Source: [Pseudopropionibacterium] massiliense (GTDB lineage: Bacteria; Actinomycetota; Actinomycetes; Propionibacteriales; Propionibacteriaceae). From it: 64,000 nucleotides of DNA. Made by a program: the position numbers and the translations under genes. This document shows, piece by piece, positions 54,071 through 62,918 of this stretch. Where the stretch lies: positions 1,052,651 to 1,116,650 of the forward strand of contig NZ_LR027842.1 of NCBI RefSeq assembly GCF_900607225.1, given 5' to 3'. How positions within the stretch are numbered: the stretch's first letter is position 1; each line of letters begins with the position of its first letter. Below the pieces are notes generated by a model, which saw nothing but the letters and a program-made list of their open reading frames with translations, ran no database searches and was not told the origin of the DNA.

Positions 54071-55296
54071 GAACCGTTCCCCTTCGCCGTTTGGCCCATA
54101 TCGTGAACGGCGGCACCCCCAAGGGGAACGCATCAAACTGGGACGGCGACGTACCTTGGGCAACACCCGTCGATTTGGGGACGGCCCACGGCGGCGAACT
54201 GTCAGATACCCTCCGAACCCTGACAGATGAGGGACTGGAAACAGGCTCATCTGCCGTGCCAGCGAGGAGCGTCCTCCTTTCAACACGCGCTCCTGTGGGG
54301 TATGTCGCTATCGCCACCCAGAGAATGGCTTTCAACCAAGGCTGCAAGGCACTCGTACCCGATAAAAGGCTAAACTCCCGCTACCTGGCCTATGCACTCC
54401 AGGCGTCGACCGCCAACCTTCAGGTGCGATCCAACGGCACAACATTCCTTGAACTGTCGACAGAGGAATTGAAGAGCACAAGAATCCCTTATCTGACCGT
54501 GTCGAAGCAGGTCCAAATTGCTGATTTCCTCGACCGCGAGACTGCGCAGATCGACGCCATGATCGAAGCGCAGGAGCATCTGCTGACTCTGACGCATGAG
54601 CGCAGGCGAGCAGCCATAGCTTATCACCTTGATGCGGAAAGATGTTGCCTTCTTGGTCCACGAATGAAACACGTCGTAGCAGGAGTGCGCCAAGGCGTCA
54701 GTCCACAGTGTCTTCCTTACCCAGTAGATGGGGTGAGCGAGTGGGGTGTTCTCAAAGTTGGATGCGTGAACAGCGGCATTTTCAATGCCCTGGAGAACAA
54801 GAAACTCCCTGACGAGATCTCACCTGATCCATCTTGCGTACCCGACGTCGGAGATATTGTCATTTCTCGCGCAAACACTCGGACATTGCTGGGAAGCGCT
54901 GCGGTTGTAACAAAAGCCATGCCTCGACTGATGTTAAGCGACAAATTGTACTCATTCAATGTTGGCCACAACAACCCTCACTTCATTGCTTTGATACTCG
55001 GGACTCACCTCTATCGCGACCTTATTGAGATCGAAGCAACTGGAACAAGCGATTCGATGCAAAATATTAGTCTTCATAGCATTCTTGACTTGCCCATGAA
55101 CGTGCCCACCCTAGATGAGCAGAACGAACGAGTGGCTCGTTTGCAAACCACCTTACGGACCATGGACACTCTCATCATCGGTGTCCATGAGATGTTGAGT
55201 CTGCTACGGGAGCGACGCGAGGCCCTCATTACTGCCGCCGTCAGCGGCAGGATTGACCCCGCCACCGGCATTGAGCGTATCGAGGAGGCGTCATGA
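54067..55296 (+). CDS. hsdS: Type I restriction-modification specificity subunit HsdS
   Basis: A 409-residue HsdS with two target-recognition domains (about residues 1-150 and 205-360), each followed by a long helix (QIADFLDRETAQIDAMIEAQEHLLTLTHERR; QNERVARLQTTLRTMDTLIIGVHEMLSLLRERREALI). The first TRD opens on IVNGGTPKGNASNWDGDVPWATP. The second TRD is noticeably AT-richer (54650-55080) than its surroundings, a sign that it was exchanged by recombination. It sets the recognition sequence. Confidence 0.95.
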   Translation: MRTVPLRRLAHIVNGGTPKGNASNWDGDVPWATPVDLGTAHGGELSDTLRTLTDEGLETGSSAVPARSVLLSTRAPVGYVAIATQRMAFNQGCKALVPDKRLNSRYLAYALQASTANLQVRSNGTTFLELSTEELKSTRIPYLTVSKQVQIADFLDRETAQIDAMIEAQEHLLTLTHERRRAAIAYHLDAERCCLLGPRMKHVVAGVRQGVSPQCLPYPVDGVSEWGVLKVGCVNSGIFNALENKKLPDEISPDPSCVPDVGDIVISRANTRTLLGSAAVVTKAMPRLMLSDKLYSFNVGHNNPHFIALILGTHLYRDLIEIEATGTSDSMQNISLHSILDLPMNVPTLDEQNERVARLQTTLRTMDTLIIGVHEMLSLLRERREALITAAVSGRIDPATGIERIEEAS

Positions 55297-58200
55297 CGCA
55301 GGCGTACAAGGAGCTTGCGATGGAAGACGAGATTGTCGCTCGCCTCCAGAGCCGGGGCTGGGTGTACGAGGAGGGATCGGCTGCGCGCTACGACAAGCAG
55401 CGCGCTTTGTTCCCAGAGGATGTCTTCGCGTGGCTGGAGGCCACTCAGCCGGACGAACTCGCCAAGATTGTCAAACCAGGCGTGGGCCCTGCAGCCCAGA
55501 CGAAGGCGAAGGACGGCATCCTCAATGCCTTGGCTGAGACGCTCAGCAATGTCACAGGGGGCGGGGGCACCTTGACGGTGCTCCGGAAGGGCTTCAGGCG
55601 TGTCTCGGCCCGGTTCCAGATGGTGCAGGCCAAACCGACCGAGACGATGAACCCCAAGACGGTACAGGACTATCAGCGCAACGTCCTGCGGGTGGTCCGG
55701 CAGGTGCAATACTCGATCACGAACCCAAACAAGTCCATCGACCTCGTGCTGTTCTGCAACGGCATCCCAGTGGCGACCATTGAGTTGAAGACCGAGTTCA
55801 CCCAGTCGGTGGTGCGCGGACAGGTGCAGTACAAGAACGATCGCGACCCGGGCGCTGACGGCAAGGACGTCCTGCTGGCTTGGGGCAAGCGCGCCTTGGT
55901 GCATTTCGTCGTCACCGACAACGAGGTCTCGATGACGACGGACCTGAAGGGCGCCAAGACCACCTTCTTGCCGTTCAACCAGGGCGACGGCACCGGCAAG
56001 GGCAATCCGCTGAACCCGGACGGTGCTCGCACCGAATACTTCTGGCGTGATGTGCTGGACAAGGATGCCTTCCTGACCATCCTGACCAAGTTCATCGTCG
56101 TGCGCACCGACGAGAAACCGAACCCGGTCACAGGTAAGACGGAGAAGTCCACGTCATTGCGTTTCCCGCGTTTCCACCAGTGGGATGCGGTGGAGAAGAT
56201 CGTGGCACGAGTGAGCGAGGTGGGCGTCGGTGAGCGCTACCTGATCGAGCACTCGGCTGGTTCGGGGAAGACCGACACCATCGTCTGGACGGCCTTCCGC
56301 CTCGCGGCTCTGCACCGGGACAACAAAAAGGTTTTCGACTCGGTGATCGTGGTCACCGACCGTAACGTGCTCGACAAGCAGATGTCGACGGCCATGCGGC
56401 AGTTGGATCCCCATCATGCCCAGATGGTGCGGATTGACGGGGCCGGTGGGTCGAAGTCGGGGGAACTGGCCGATGCCCTCCGCTTGAAGACGCCGATCAT
56501 CGTGGTCACGATCCAGACCGCGCCGTTCGCACTGAAGTACCTACGTGAGCAGGCCGATTCCTCGGGCGGTCAGTATGCGGTGATCGCGGACGAGGCGCAC
56601 TCGTCACAGACGGGCACGGCAGCGGCGAAGTTGAAGACGGTGCTGAGCCCGAACGAGCAGGCCGACGTGGAGGACGGCGGTGAGATCGATGCGCAGGCCA
56701 TGCTTGCCGCAGAACTGCCGCAGCGGGCCGAGACCCCCAATCTGACGTACCTGGCGTTCACGGCAACCCCGAAGGAGAAGACCCTCGAACTGTTCGGGAC
56801 GCCGGACTACGACGATCTGGATGACAATGGTGAACCGCTGCCCAAACCGTTCCACCGCTACACGATGCGCCAAGCCATCGAGGAAGGCTTCATCCTCGAC
56901 GTCCTCCAGAACTACACCGAGTACAAGGTGGCCTACGAGCTCGGGTTGAAGGCTGCCGACGACGACGTCGAGTCGGTCGACAAGGAGGCTGCCCGCAAGG
57001 CAGCGCACCGTTGGGTGCAGTTGCACGAGCACAACATCACCCAGAAGGTCGACATCATCGTCCGGCACTTTCGGGAGAACATCGCGGGCCTGCTGGGCGG
57101 CACGGCAAAAGCCATGATCGTGACCTCCTCCCGCAAGCATGCGCTGCGCTACTACAAGGCCGTGGAACGCTACGTGGCCAAGCACGGCTATGACGACGTG
57201 CACGCGCTCGTGGCGTTCTCGGGGAAGGTGATCGTCTCAGGCGATGACACCGACATCGCGCCCGATGAACTACTCGGCGTGGGTGAGTACACTGAGGCGG
57301 GCGTCAACATCGGCGCCAAGGGCAAACCCTTGGACGAGGTGTTGAACGGCCCCGCTTACCAAGTCATGATCGTGGCCAACAAATACCAGGTGGGGTTCGA
57401 CCAGCCGCTGCTGTGCGCAATGTACGTCGACAAGCGCCTGGATGGTGTGATGGCCGTTCAGACCCTCTCCCGTCTCAACCGCACGTGGTCCGGGAAGGAC
57501 CGGGTGTACGTCCTAGACTTCGTGAACGACACCGACGACATCCTGGCAGCATTCAAGCCCTACTACGGGGGTGCTGTCATCGAGAAGCGCACTGATCCCG
57601 ACCTGCCCAACCGCCTCGCAGTCCAGTTGGACGCCGTGGGTCTTGACCGCATCTACACTCATGACGAGATCGAAGCGGCGGCCATCGCAGCGACCGATCC
57701 TCAGGCCACCCACAGCGCCTTGGTGAGCGCCATCGACCCAGGCGCCAAGCGCTTCCTCGACCTGCTGCGCAAGGCTCGCGAGACCAAGGACGACGAGGAG
57801 ACGCAGCGCCTGGACGGCTTCCGCTCCAACCTCAACAACTACGTCAAGGCGTACGACTTCCTCTCCCAGATCATCCCCTACGACCTGGAGATGGAGAACC
57901 GCTCCATCTATTACCGTCTCCTAGCCAAGCGCCTGAAGGACGAAAGGGTGGGTGTGGTAGTAGAGATCGACCACATCACGCTCGCCAAGTACAAAGTGGA
58001 GCAGAAAGCCACGAAGGCGCTCAACCTCTCCACTGGGGAAGCAACTCCACTGACCCCGTTGGCGGAGATGGGCACAGCAGCGGCCCGTGAACGGGACATG
58101 GCCCACTGGTCCGAGATCATCGACGCCATCAACAGCCTGTTCGCAGACAGCGGGCTGAGCGCCGACGACGTGGTGCCAGAGATCGAAGGGGTCCTCCGCG

Positions 58201-58553
58201 ATGCGAAGAAGGACCCTGTCTTGGTCGCCAAGGCCAAGGCGAATACCGACAGCGACTTCAATGCCGATAACACCGTCGTCACCGAGGTGCTCTCCAAGTT
58301 CATCGACCGACGTGAGCGAAGCGAAGAGATCATCAACGCGCTGCTGAAAGAGCAGAACATGGAGACCTTCGCGAACCTGCTCGCCCTGCTTGGGTTCCGC
58401 GAGTATCTCGCCACCGTCGACTACTCTTTCCCACCGGCTGATGTGAGCGTCGAGTTGGCACCCGACGCCCAACACCTGGAGATGAAAGGACTGGTCGGGC
58501 ATTCTGGGGGAACTGGAAGCGCCTCTGCCCGAGATCGAGGAGTGGGTGACTGA
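55293..58553 (+). CDS. hsdR: Type I restriction endonuclease subunit HsdR
   Basis: A 1086-residue HsdR. The N-terminal nuclease domain shows ...LVLFCNGIPVATIELKTEF (PD-ExK, Glu-x-Lys about residue 169), then helicase motifs SAGSGKTDT (about 322), VIADEAHSSQTG (about 430), FTATPKEKT and QTLSRLNRT. It translocates and cuts unmodified DNA in complex with HsdM and HsdS. The last 15 codons (GHSGGTGSASARDRGVGD) look random; one base earlier, another frame gives ILGELEAPLPEIEEWVTEGVE with a stop at 58566, so a 3' frameshift near 58498 is possible. Confidence 0.95.
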   Translation: MTQAYKELAMEDEIVARLQSRGWVYEEGSAARYDKQRALFPEDVFAWLEATQPDELAKIVKPGVGPAAQTKAKDGILNALAETLSNVTGGGGTLTVLRKGFRRVSARFQMVQAKPTETMNPKTVQDYQRNVLRVVRQVQYSITNPNKSIDLVLFCNGIPVATIELKTEFTQSVVRGQVQYKNDRDPGADGKDVLLAWGKRALVHFVVTDNEVSMTTDLKGAKTTFLPFNQGDGTGKGNPLNPDGARTEYFWRDVLDKDAFLTILTKFIVVRTDEKPNPVTGKTEKSTSLRFPRFHQWDAVEKIVARVSEVGVGERYLIEHSAGSGKTDTIVWTAFRLAALHRDNKKVFDSVIVVTDRNVLDKQMSTAMRQLDPHHAQMVRIDGAGGSKSGELADALRLKTPIIVVTIQTAPFALKYLREQADSSGGQYAVIADEAHSSQTGTAAAKLKTVLSPNEQADVEDGGEIDAQAMLAAELPQRAETPNLTYLAFTATPKEKTLELFGTPDYDDLDDNGEPLPKPFHRYTMRQAIEEGFILDVLQNYTEYKVAYELGLKAADDDVESVDKEAARKAAHRWVQLHEHNITQKVDIIVRHFRENIAGLLGGTAKAMIVTSSRKHALRYYKAVERYVAKHGYDDVHALVAFSGKVIVSGDDTDIAPDELLGVGEYTEAGVNIGAKGKPLDEVLNGPAYQVMIVANKYQVGFDQPLLCAMYVDKRLDGVMAVQTLSRLNRTWSGKDRVYVLDFVNDTDDILAAFKPYYGGAVIEKRTDPDLPNRLAVQLDAVGLDRIYTHDEIEAAAIAATDPQATHSALVSAIDPGAKRFLDLLRKARETKDDEETQRLDGFRSNLNNYVKAYDFLSQIIPYDLEMENRSIYYRLLAKRLKDERVGVVVEIDHITLAKYKVEQKATKALNLSTGEATPLTPLAEMGTAAARERDMAHWSEIIDAINSLFADSGLSADDVVPEIEGVLRDAKKDPVLVAKAKANTDSDFNADNTVVTEVLSKFIDRRERSEEIINALLKEQNMETFANLLALLGFREYLATVDYSFPPADVSVELAPDAQHLEMKGLVGHSGGTGSASARDRGVGD

Positions 58554-58649
58554 AGGTGTTGAGTGAGATGAGGAGTCGGATGTGAGTGAGCCAGCTGCTG
58601 CTGGCACCAGCCCACAGTTTCTGTCAGTGCCCCGGCCCATAATGGAGCC

Positions 58650-58925
58650 ATGAATCTCTACACCAAGAATGGTCGTCCCCTACAGGTCAGCGGCGACTCG
58701 CTGTTCTCACGCTCGGGCATATACCTCGGCAGAATCTCCAACGGCAGAGTGTACGACCCTTCAGGTCAGTACGCGGGCACCATCTGCGGCGACCGCGTGG
58801 TCTACCGCAGCAGTGACAGCGCAACCATCAGCAGCCCTAGCATCTCGGCTAATCGTGTCGGGTCGGCTGCCGCCAACACGGTAGCCTCAGTCATCTGGGG
58901 TGACGAGCCCAACTTCCCCGACTAA
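58650..58925 (+). CDS. Small orphan protein next to the R-M operon
   Basis: A 91-residue protein rich in short beta repeats: NGRPLQVSGDSLFSRSGIYLGRISNGRVYDPSGQYAGTICGDRVVYRSSDSA, with a G-x-I-x-(G/N)-R-V-Y repeat at about 16-residue spacing. The tail is low-complexity. Similar small proteins are found near restriction genes and phages in actinobacteria in my memory, but no function is established. The ATG is preceded by GGAGCC. Confidence 0.65.
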   Translation: MNLYTKNGRPLQVSGDSLFSRSGIYLGRISNGRVYDPSGQYAGTICGDRVVYRSSDSATISSPSISANRVGSAAANTVASVIWGDEPNFPD

Positions 58926-58929
58926 GAGC

Positions 58930-59207
58930 CAGGCTGTGGATACCTTCATGAGCTGTCGGCCACCGCGTGGACAGCGATCCACACGATCCTTACCAACCTG
59001 CTCCTTGTTACCGCTTGGGTTGCGGCAACCATCGCTTTAGGGCAGTGGAAGACCAGCCGAGATACCACGACGAATGATCGTCAGACGCTGCTGAACCTGA
59101 ACGCAGGTCGCTTCTACAGGGCTTTCAGGACGTGGACCATCTTGGCCAAGGCATGGGAAGTCTCGCTCATTGAGGCTTATTCACAGTCGTTCTCAACCGC
59201 ACTCTGA
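58930..59207 (+). pseudogene. Membrane-protein fragment, hit by a MITE
   Basis: The frame has no start codon (preceded by a stop) and reads a membrane helix (AIHTILTNLLLVTAWVAATIALGQWKTSRD) and a helical segment up to LAKAWEVSLIEAYSQ, where the MITE begins at 59172. It runs into the MITE and ends at 59207. Both ends of the gene are lost. Family not recognised. Confidence 0.5.
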
Positions 59208-59250
59208 TTAGGGGTCTTGCTGGTCGACACGCCTGCTGTGAATAAGCCTC
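59172..59250. mobile_element. 79-bp MITE with perfect 15-bp terminal inverted repeats
   Basis: GAGGCTTATTCACAG (59172-59186) and CTGTGAATAAGCCTC (59236-59250) are exact inverted copies and match the ends of the IS5-family element at 16229-17129 except for the final bases. The 49-bp centre has no coding potential. It could be mobilised by that IS's transposase. No clear target duplication was found. Confidence 0.8.
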
Positions 59251-59337
59251 GATCAACTGATCGCTCCGTGCAGGGCGCGCTCGGGTGCGAGTGCTGAAGC
59301 CTCCGCTATAGCACTGGCATTCCGGCACCCAGCTGGA

Positions 59338-59919
59338 TCACGGGGGTGGTTTGATCCAGTCGGCGAATCGCGCACGATCACGAACCTCGTCGGGGCAACC
59401 CCGCTTCTTGTCCAGCAGGATGTGGCGAATCTCCCAGAGGCGCGTCTCCGTGATGTGTCCCTTCCAGTAGGCCACGCGGAAGAAGTGCCACGAGGTGGTT
59501 ACTTGGATGGTCGGGCTCACATCCAAATTGGCGAGCCGACGGGGAACGCCCTTATCATCCGAAACCACCACGGACTTGATGCTTCGTGAGGTGAGGATGG
59601 CCAAGGTCTCCGCTTCTCCAGCATGAGTGGCATCAGGGTTGGTGGATGCCTGTCGAAAGAAGTCCTGATTCAGCCGAAAGTTCATGAACTCCTCTCGCGT
59701 CTCCAGGAGCAGTGGCTCCCCGAAGATATCGTGCGCATCACGCATGTGCGGTAGGCCCTGCTTTGATGCCTGATCGTTGCATTCGCTGGCGACCGTGCCG
59801 CACCAAGAGCCATTGTTCGCCACGAGGCGTCCAAGCAGTGGCATTTCGTCAACGAGAGCGAAGTTGATCAGCACGGTGGTGTCCGGGAACACCAGTCGCG
59901 GCTTGGGGTCGTCGTGCAC
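59338..59919 (-). CDS. PIN-like domain protein (toxin partner of ImmA)
   Basis: A 193-residue PIN-like protein. The first acidic site is VFPDTTVLINFALVDE, a middle Glu is in HAGEAETLAIL and a third acidic pair is in SVVVSDDKGVPRRLA. It starts 9 bases after the ImmA-like gene stop, so they are one operon. The arrangement repeats that at 7875-9526 but the proteins are not obviously alike in sequence. Role as toxin RNase is inferred. Confidence 0.75.
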   Translation of the reverse strand: MHDDPKPRLVFPDTTVLINFALVDEMPLLGRLVANNGSWCGTVASECNDQASKQGLPHMRDAHDIFGEPLLLETREEFMNFRLNQDFFRQASTNPDATHAGEAETLAILTSRSIKSVVVSDDKGVPRRLANLDVSPTIQVTTSWHFFRVAYWKGHITETRLWEIRHILLDKKRGCPDEVRDRARFADWIKPPP

Positions 59920-59928
59920 TTTGGCAGG

Positions 59929-61011
59929 CTATCCGAGCAGGGACATCAAGTCGGAGTCACTCATGGTGGGGACAGATGGCTCGTCAACTTCCAAGGTCTC
60001 AGGGTCGACTCCCAGCATCCATGCCAGCGTTCCCTTCTGGAGTTTCCCGAGAGCCACGCCCTCCAGATGCGCATCCTTCAACCACGAGGGGAAGGTGCGG
60101 GCACTGGCACGCGTCATGCGCTCCGTGATCGGATCACCTGGCTCACTCTGCTTCCAGTAGCGACGTAGGAGGCGTTGGGTGGACAGGTCCAGCAGAGAGC
60201 GCGTCTCGGGTGGCACTGGAAGACGAAGGTTCTCCAGCCGCACTTTCACGGTGTAGGTCGAGACGCCCCACTGCCAGATCAATGCGGCCAATTCATGCGA
60301 AGACAGCCCAGACCAGTCAATGTCGCGCAACTCCGGCTCCGGGAGCAGCAACTCTGCGGCGAACTGGTTGGCGGCAGCCTCCTCACGACTGACTTCACGG
60401 CCCTCAACGGCCATGACGCCCTCGTGCCCGAGGACCAGATGAGCCAACTCGTGTGCCAAGTCGAAGTTCTCCTTGAACCAGTTGCCCGTCTCCGGGATGA
60501 CGATCACGTCACGCGGCCCAATCTGAAGCGAGTAAGCCGTACTAAGGCCAGGCAGCCGAACTGTGTCGATTCCCAGGGCAGCGAGACGCTCAATGAACGG
60601 ACGTACGAAGCCCTCTCCCAGGGCCTCCCGTGCGGAGGCAAGGTCTCCGGGGACACGGCTGGGCTCCAACGAGTACACAGCCTCAGCTTGGCGGTACGCG
60701 AGTAACACATCCGACAGGATGGGTTTGTCACCTTGCTCGCCGTCGATGCTGCGAGTCCACGTCTCTCTGTCGAAGTTATGGCGTCCCGACACCACGAGCC
60801 GGTTCGGGTCAGGCACACCAGTGATGAGCAGGTGAATGTCCTGGTCGAGCACCTCGGCCAGGCGCGCCAGTTCGAGCGCGGAAAAGCCACGCTGACCACG
60901 AAGCGCACGTGAGAAGGCGTCCTCGGTCATCCCGACCCGACGCGCTATTTCCTTCTGAGGGGTGCCTTCAGGGATCGCCCCAAGCACCCGTTGACCAATG
61001 CTGGGGTTCAT
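59929..61011 (-). CDS. XRE/ImmA-IrrE family regulator-peptidase
   Basis: A 360-residue protein with an N-terminal XRE helix-turn-helix (TPQKEIARRVGMTEDAFSRALRGQRGFSALELARLAEVLDQDI, about 16-58) and an ImmA/IrrE zinc peptidase domain with HELAHLVLGHE near residue 184. ATG 61011 was chosen over 61020 for spacing to a weak AGGA site. The long upstream frame that continues through tRNA-Ser is artefactual. A perfect palindrome (61031-61049) sits just upstream, and the HTH probably binds it. Expected to be the antitoxin/regulator of the PIN protein. Confidence 0.88.
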   Translation of the reverse strand: MNPSIGQRVLGAIPEGTPQKEIARRVGMTEDAFSRALRGQRGFSALELARLAEVLDQDIHLLITGVPDPNRLVVSGRHNFDRETWTRSIDGEQGDKPILSDVLLAYRQAEAVYSLEPSRVPGDLASAREALGEGFVRPFIERLAALGIDTVRLPGLSTAYSLQIGPRDVIVIPETGNWFKENFDLAHELAHLVLGHEGVMAVEGREVSREEAAANQFAAELLLPEPELRDIDWSGLSSHELAALIWQWGVSTYTVKVRLENLRLPVPPETRSLLDLSTQRLLRRYWKQSEPGDPITERMTRASARTFPSWLKDAHLEGVALGKLQKGTLAWMLGVDPETLEVDEPSVPTMSDSDLMSLLG

Positions 61012-61030
61012 GGTCACCATCCTAGAATGT

Positions 61031-61049
61031 TCTTGGGATTTTCCCAAGA
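61031..61049. promoter_or_regulatory. Palindromic operator of the ImmA-PIN operon
   Basis: TCTTGGGATTTTCCCAAGA is a perfect 8+3+8 inverted repeat 11-20 bases before the start of the XRE/ImmA gene. Location and symmetry suit autoregulation. Confidence 0.7.
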
Positions 61050-61081
61050 GCCAGGTGCGATACCCCTTAAGAGCACCGAAA

Positions 61082-61103
61082 CCCCCGGCGCGGACACCGG
61101 GGG
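61082..61103 (-). terminator. Terminator of tRNA-Ser
   Basis: CCCCCGG...CCGGGGG forms a GC-rich stem with an 8-base loop, 17 bases past the tRNA 3' end on the minus strand, followed there by TTTC. Confidence 0.65.
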
Positions 61104-61119
61104 CTCGACCAATACGACT

Positions 61120-61209
61120 GGCGGTGACGGTGGGATTTGAACCCACGGTGGCTTGCACCACACTCGCTTTCGAGGCGAGCTCTTTCGGCCGCTCAGACAC
61201 GTCACCGCC
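61120..61209 (-). tRNA. tRNA-Ser (CGA anticodon)
   Basis: The 90-base minus-strand sequence folds into a tRNA with a 7-bp acceptor stem GGCGGTG/CACCGCC, a D-arm TCTGAGCGGCCGAAAGAG, an anticodon loop CTCGAAA (CGA, reading UCG), a long variable arm typical of class II tRNA-Ser, and GTTCAAATCC. No encoded CCA. It lies at the right edge of the accessory region and could have served as an integration site, although no duplicate of its 3' end was found in the window. Confidence 0.97.
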
Positions 61210-61255
61210 GATGAGCGTATCCCAGCCCGGCCCCGCGGACAAATCCGCTCTTCCC

Positions 61256-62197
61256 TCAGCCGACCACGACCTCGAAGGTTCCGACCCGGTCCGCGATCCC
61301 CGCCGCCAGGTCCTCGATCATCCCGACGTCGTGGAGACGGTTCCGCCAGCTCTCCGGGATTCCGCTGCGCCCGTACAGCGCCCCCGTCAGCTGCCCGTAG
61401 ATGGCCCCGACGGTGTCGGCGTCGTCGCCCAGGTTCACGGCCAGCAGCGCCCCTTCGAGGAAGTCGTCGGTCCTGGCGAGGGCCCACAGCGCCGCTTCCA
61501 GGCTGTGCAGCACATATCCCGACGACGAGATCTCGTCGCGTTCCTTGACCCGGTAGGAGCCGCGCAGGATCGTCGCCAGGTCGGGGTTGGTCACCTGCTC
61601 GGCCAGGTCGGCGGCCAGTACGTACATCTCCGTGCGCGACGCCCCCTCGATGGCGGCCGCGATCAATCTGCCGTAGGCCCCGCACGCCTCGACGCACTCG
61701 ACGGCGGGATGGGTGGTGCGGGAGCTGTCGGCGGAGAACCGTCCCGCGGCCTCGGGGTCGTCGCAGAAGGCCATCGCGACCGGCGCCAGGCGCATCAACG
61801 AGCCGTTGCCCGCGCTCATCCCGCCGACCGCCTCGCGGTAGGGCTCGCCGGTGATCTCGAACTCCTCCAAGGCGACGCGGGTCTGGTTGCCGATGTCGAA
61901 GCACCGGCCCGTGCTGCTGAGGTACCCGTCTCGGTACCAGCGGACGAACCGGGCCAGCTGGTCGCGGGGATCGTAGGCCCCGGTCTCGGTCAGGCTCGCT
62001 GCGATGCACAGCGCCATCGACGTGTCGTCGGTCCACTGCCCGGGCGCGAGATCGAACACCCCTCCGCCCACCATGTCGGTGACGGGCGGGAAGGAGTCGC
62101 GGGCCTGGAACTCGACGGCGGCACCCAGGGCATCACCCACCGCCAGCCCCAGGAGACTGCCCAGAAGTCGGTCACGCCATGTGTCGCTGATCGCCAT
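61256..62197 (-). CDS. ADP-ribosylglycohydrolase family protein
   Basis: A 313-residue protein of the DraG/ARH family. Metal-binding motifs are GQWTDDTSMAL (about 53-63) and NLGDDADTVGAIYG (about 256-269), both with the paired Asp. It hydrolyses ADP-ribose from proteins, or related glycosidic bonds. LLGLAVGDALGAAVEFQ at the start is a further hallmark. Start ATG 62197 is in good context. Confidence 0.93.
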   Translation of the reverse strand: MAISDTWRDRLLGSLLGLAVGDALGAAVEFQARDSFPPVTDMVGGGVFDLAPGQWTDDTSMALCIAASLTETGAYDPRDQLARFVRWYRDGYLSSTGRCFDIGNQTRVALEEFEITGEPYREAVGGMSAGNGSLMRLAPVAMAFCDDPEAAGRFSADSSRTTHPAVECVEACGAYGRLIAAAIEGASRTEMYVLAADLAEQVTNPDLATILRGSYRVKERDEISSSGYVLHSLEAALWALARTDDFLEGALLAVNLGDDADTVGAIYGQLTGALYGRSGIPESWRNRLHDVGMIEDLAAGIADRVGTFEVVVG

Positions 62198-62231
62198 GAC
62201 CTCACCCTAGGGGACCCGCGGGTTATGGCGA

Positions 62232-62918
62232 CTACGTCTCACGCATCCCGCAGTCATCCCCGCAGGGGCCATCGCCTCCCCTGCCCAGGGCGGCCGCGGA
62301 TGTGGCGCAGCAGGCGTCTCCGCGCCAGGCCTCGACGCCCTCGCGGACAGCGAATCCGGCGATGACCAGGGCCGCCACGGGATCGGCCCAGGTCCAGTCG
62401 AGCAGGCTGTTCAGCACGAGACCGACCAGCAGTGCTGCGGAGAGGTAGGAACACACGAGGGTCTGTTTCGAGTCGGCGACCGCGGAGGCCGAGCCGAGCT
62501 CGCGGCCGCAGCGTCGTTCGAACCAGCTCAGGAACGGCATCACCACCAGGCTCAGTGCGGCGAGCACAATTCCGACGGTCGAGTGCTCCGGTTCGCGCAC
62601 ACCGGTCAGCGAGAGGGCGGCCTCCGTGGTGACGTAGACCGCCAGGGCGAAGAAGGAGATCGCGATCACCCGCAGTGCCGTTTTCTCCCGGCGTTCGGGA
62701 TCGGACGAGGCGAACTGCCAGGCAACCGCCACCGCGGAGAGCACCTCCACGACCGAATCCAGGCCGAATCCGATCAGGGCGGCGGACGACGCCTCACCCC
62801 CCGCCGCGAGGGCGACGAAGGCCTCGATGACGTTCCAGGTGATCGTGAGCGCGACGACGATCCTGATCCGTCGCTGCAGGGTCGCTTTCCTACCGGGCTC
62901 CAAGGCTTCCGCCGTCAC
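62232..62918 (-). CDS. Cation-efflux (CDF-like) transporter
   Basis: A 228-residue protein from GTG 62918 with six predicted membrane helices. FGLDSVVEVLSAVAVAW carries the helix-2 Asp, and SASAVADSKQTLVCSYLSAALL the helix-5 Asp, as in the CDF family. The tail is Cys/Asp-rich (CCATSAAALG, PCGDDCGM), a likely metal-binding end. The start overlaps the stop of an ArsR remnant (GTGA). Cd/Zn/Pb efflux is a plausible role given the remnant's CmtR-like sequence. Confidence 0.85.
   Translation of the reverse strand: MTAEALEPGRKATLQRRIRIVVALTITWNVIEAFVALAAGGEASSAALIGFGLDSVVEVLSAVAVAWQFASSDPERREKTALRVIAISFFALAVYVTTEAALSLTGVREPEHSTVGIVLAALSLVVMPFLSWFERRCGRELGSASAVADSKQTLVCSYLSAALLVGLVLNSLLDWTWADPVAALVIAGFAVREGVEAWRGDACCATSAAALGRGGDGPCGDDCGMRET

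Noticed and set aside
59929-61242. Extended frame of the ImmA-like protein reading through tRNA-Ser
   Set aside because: It would translate a clear tRNA gene and its terminator; ATG 61011 gives the normal XRE start.
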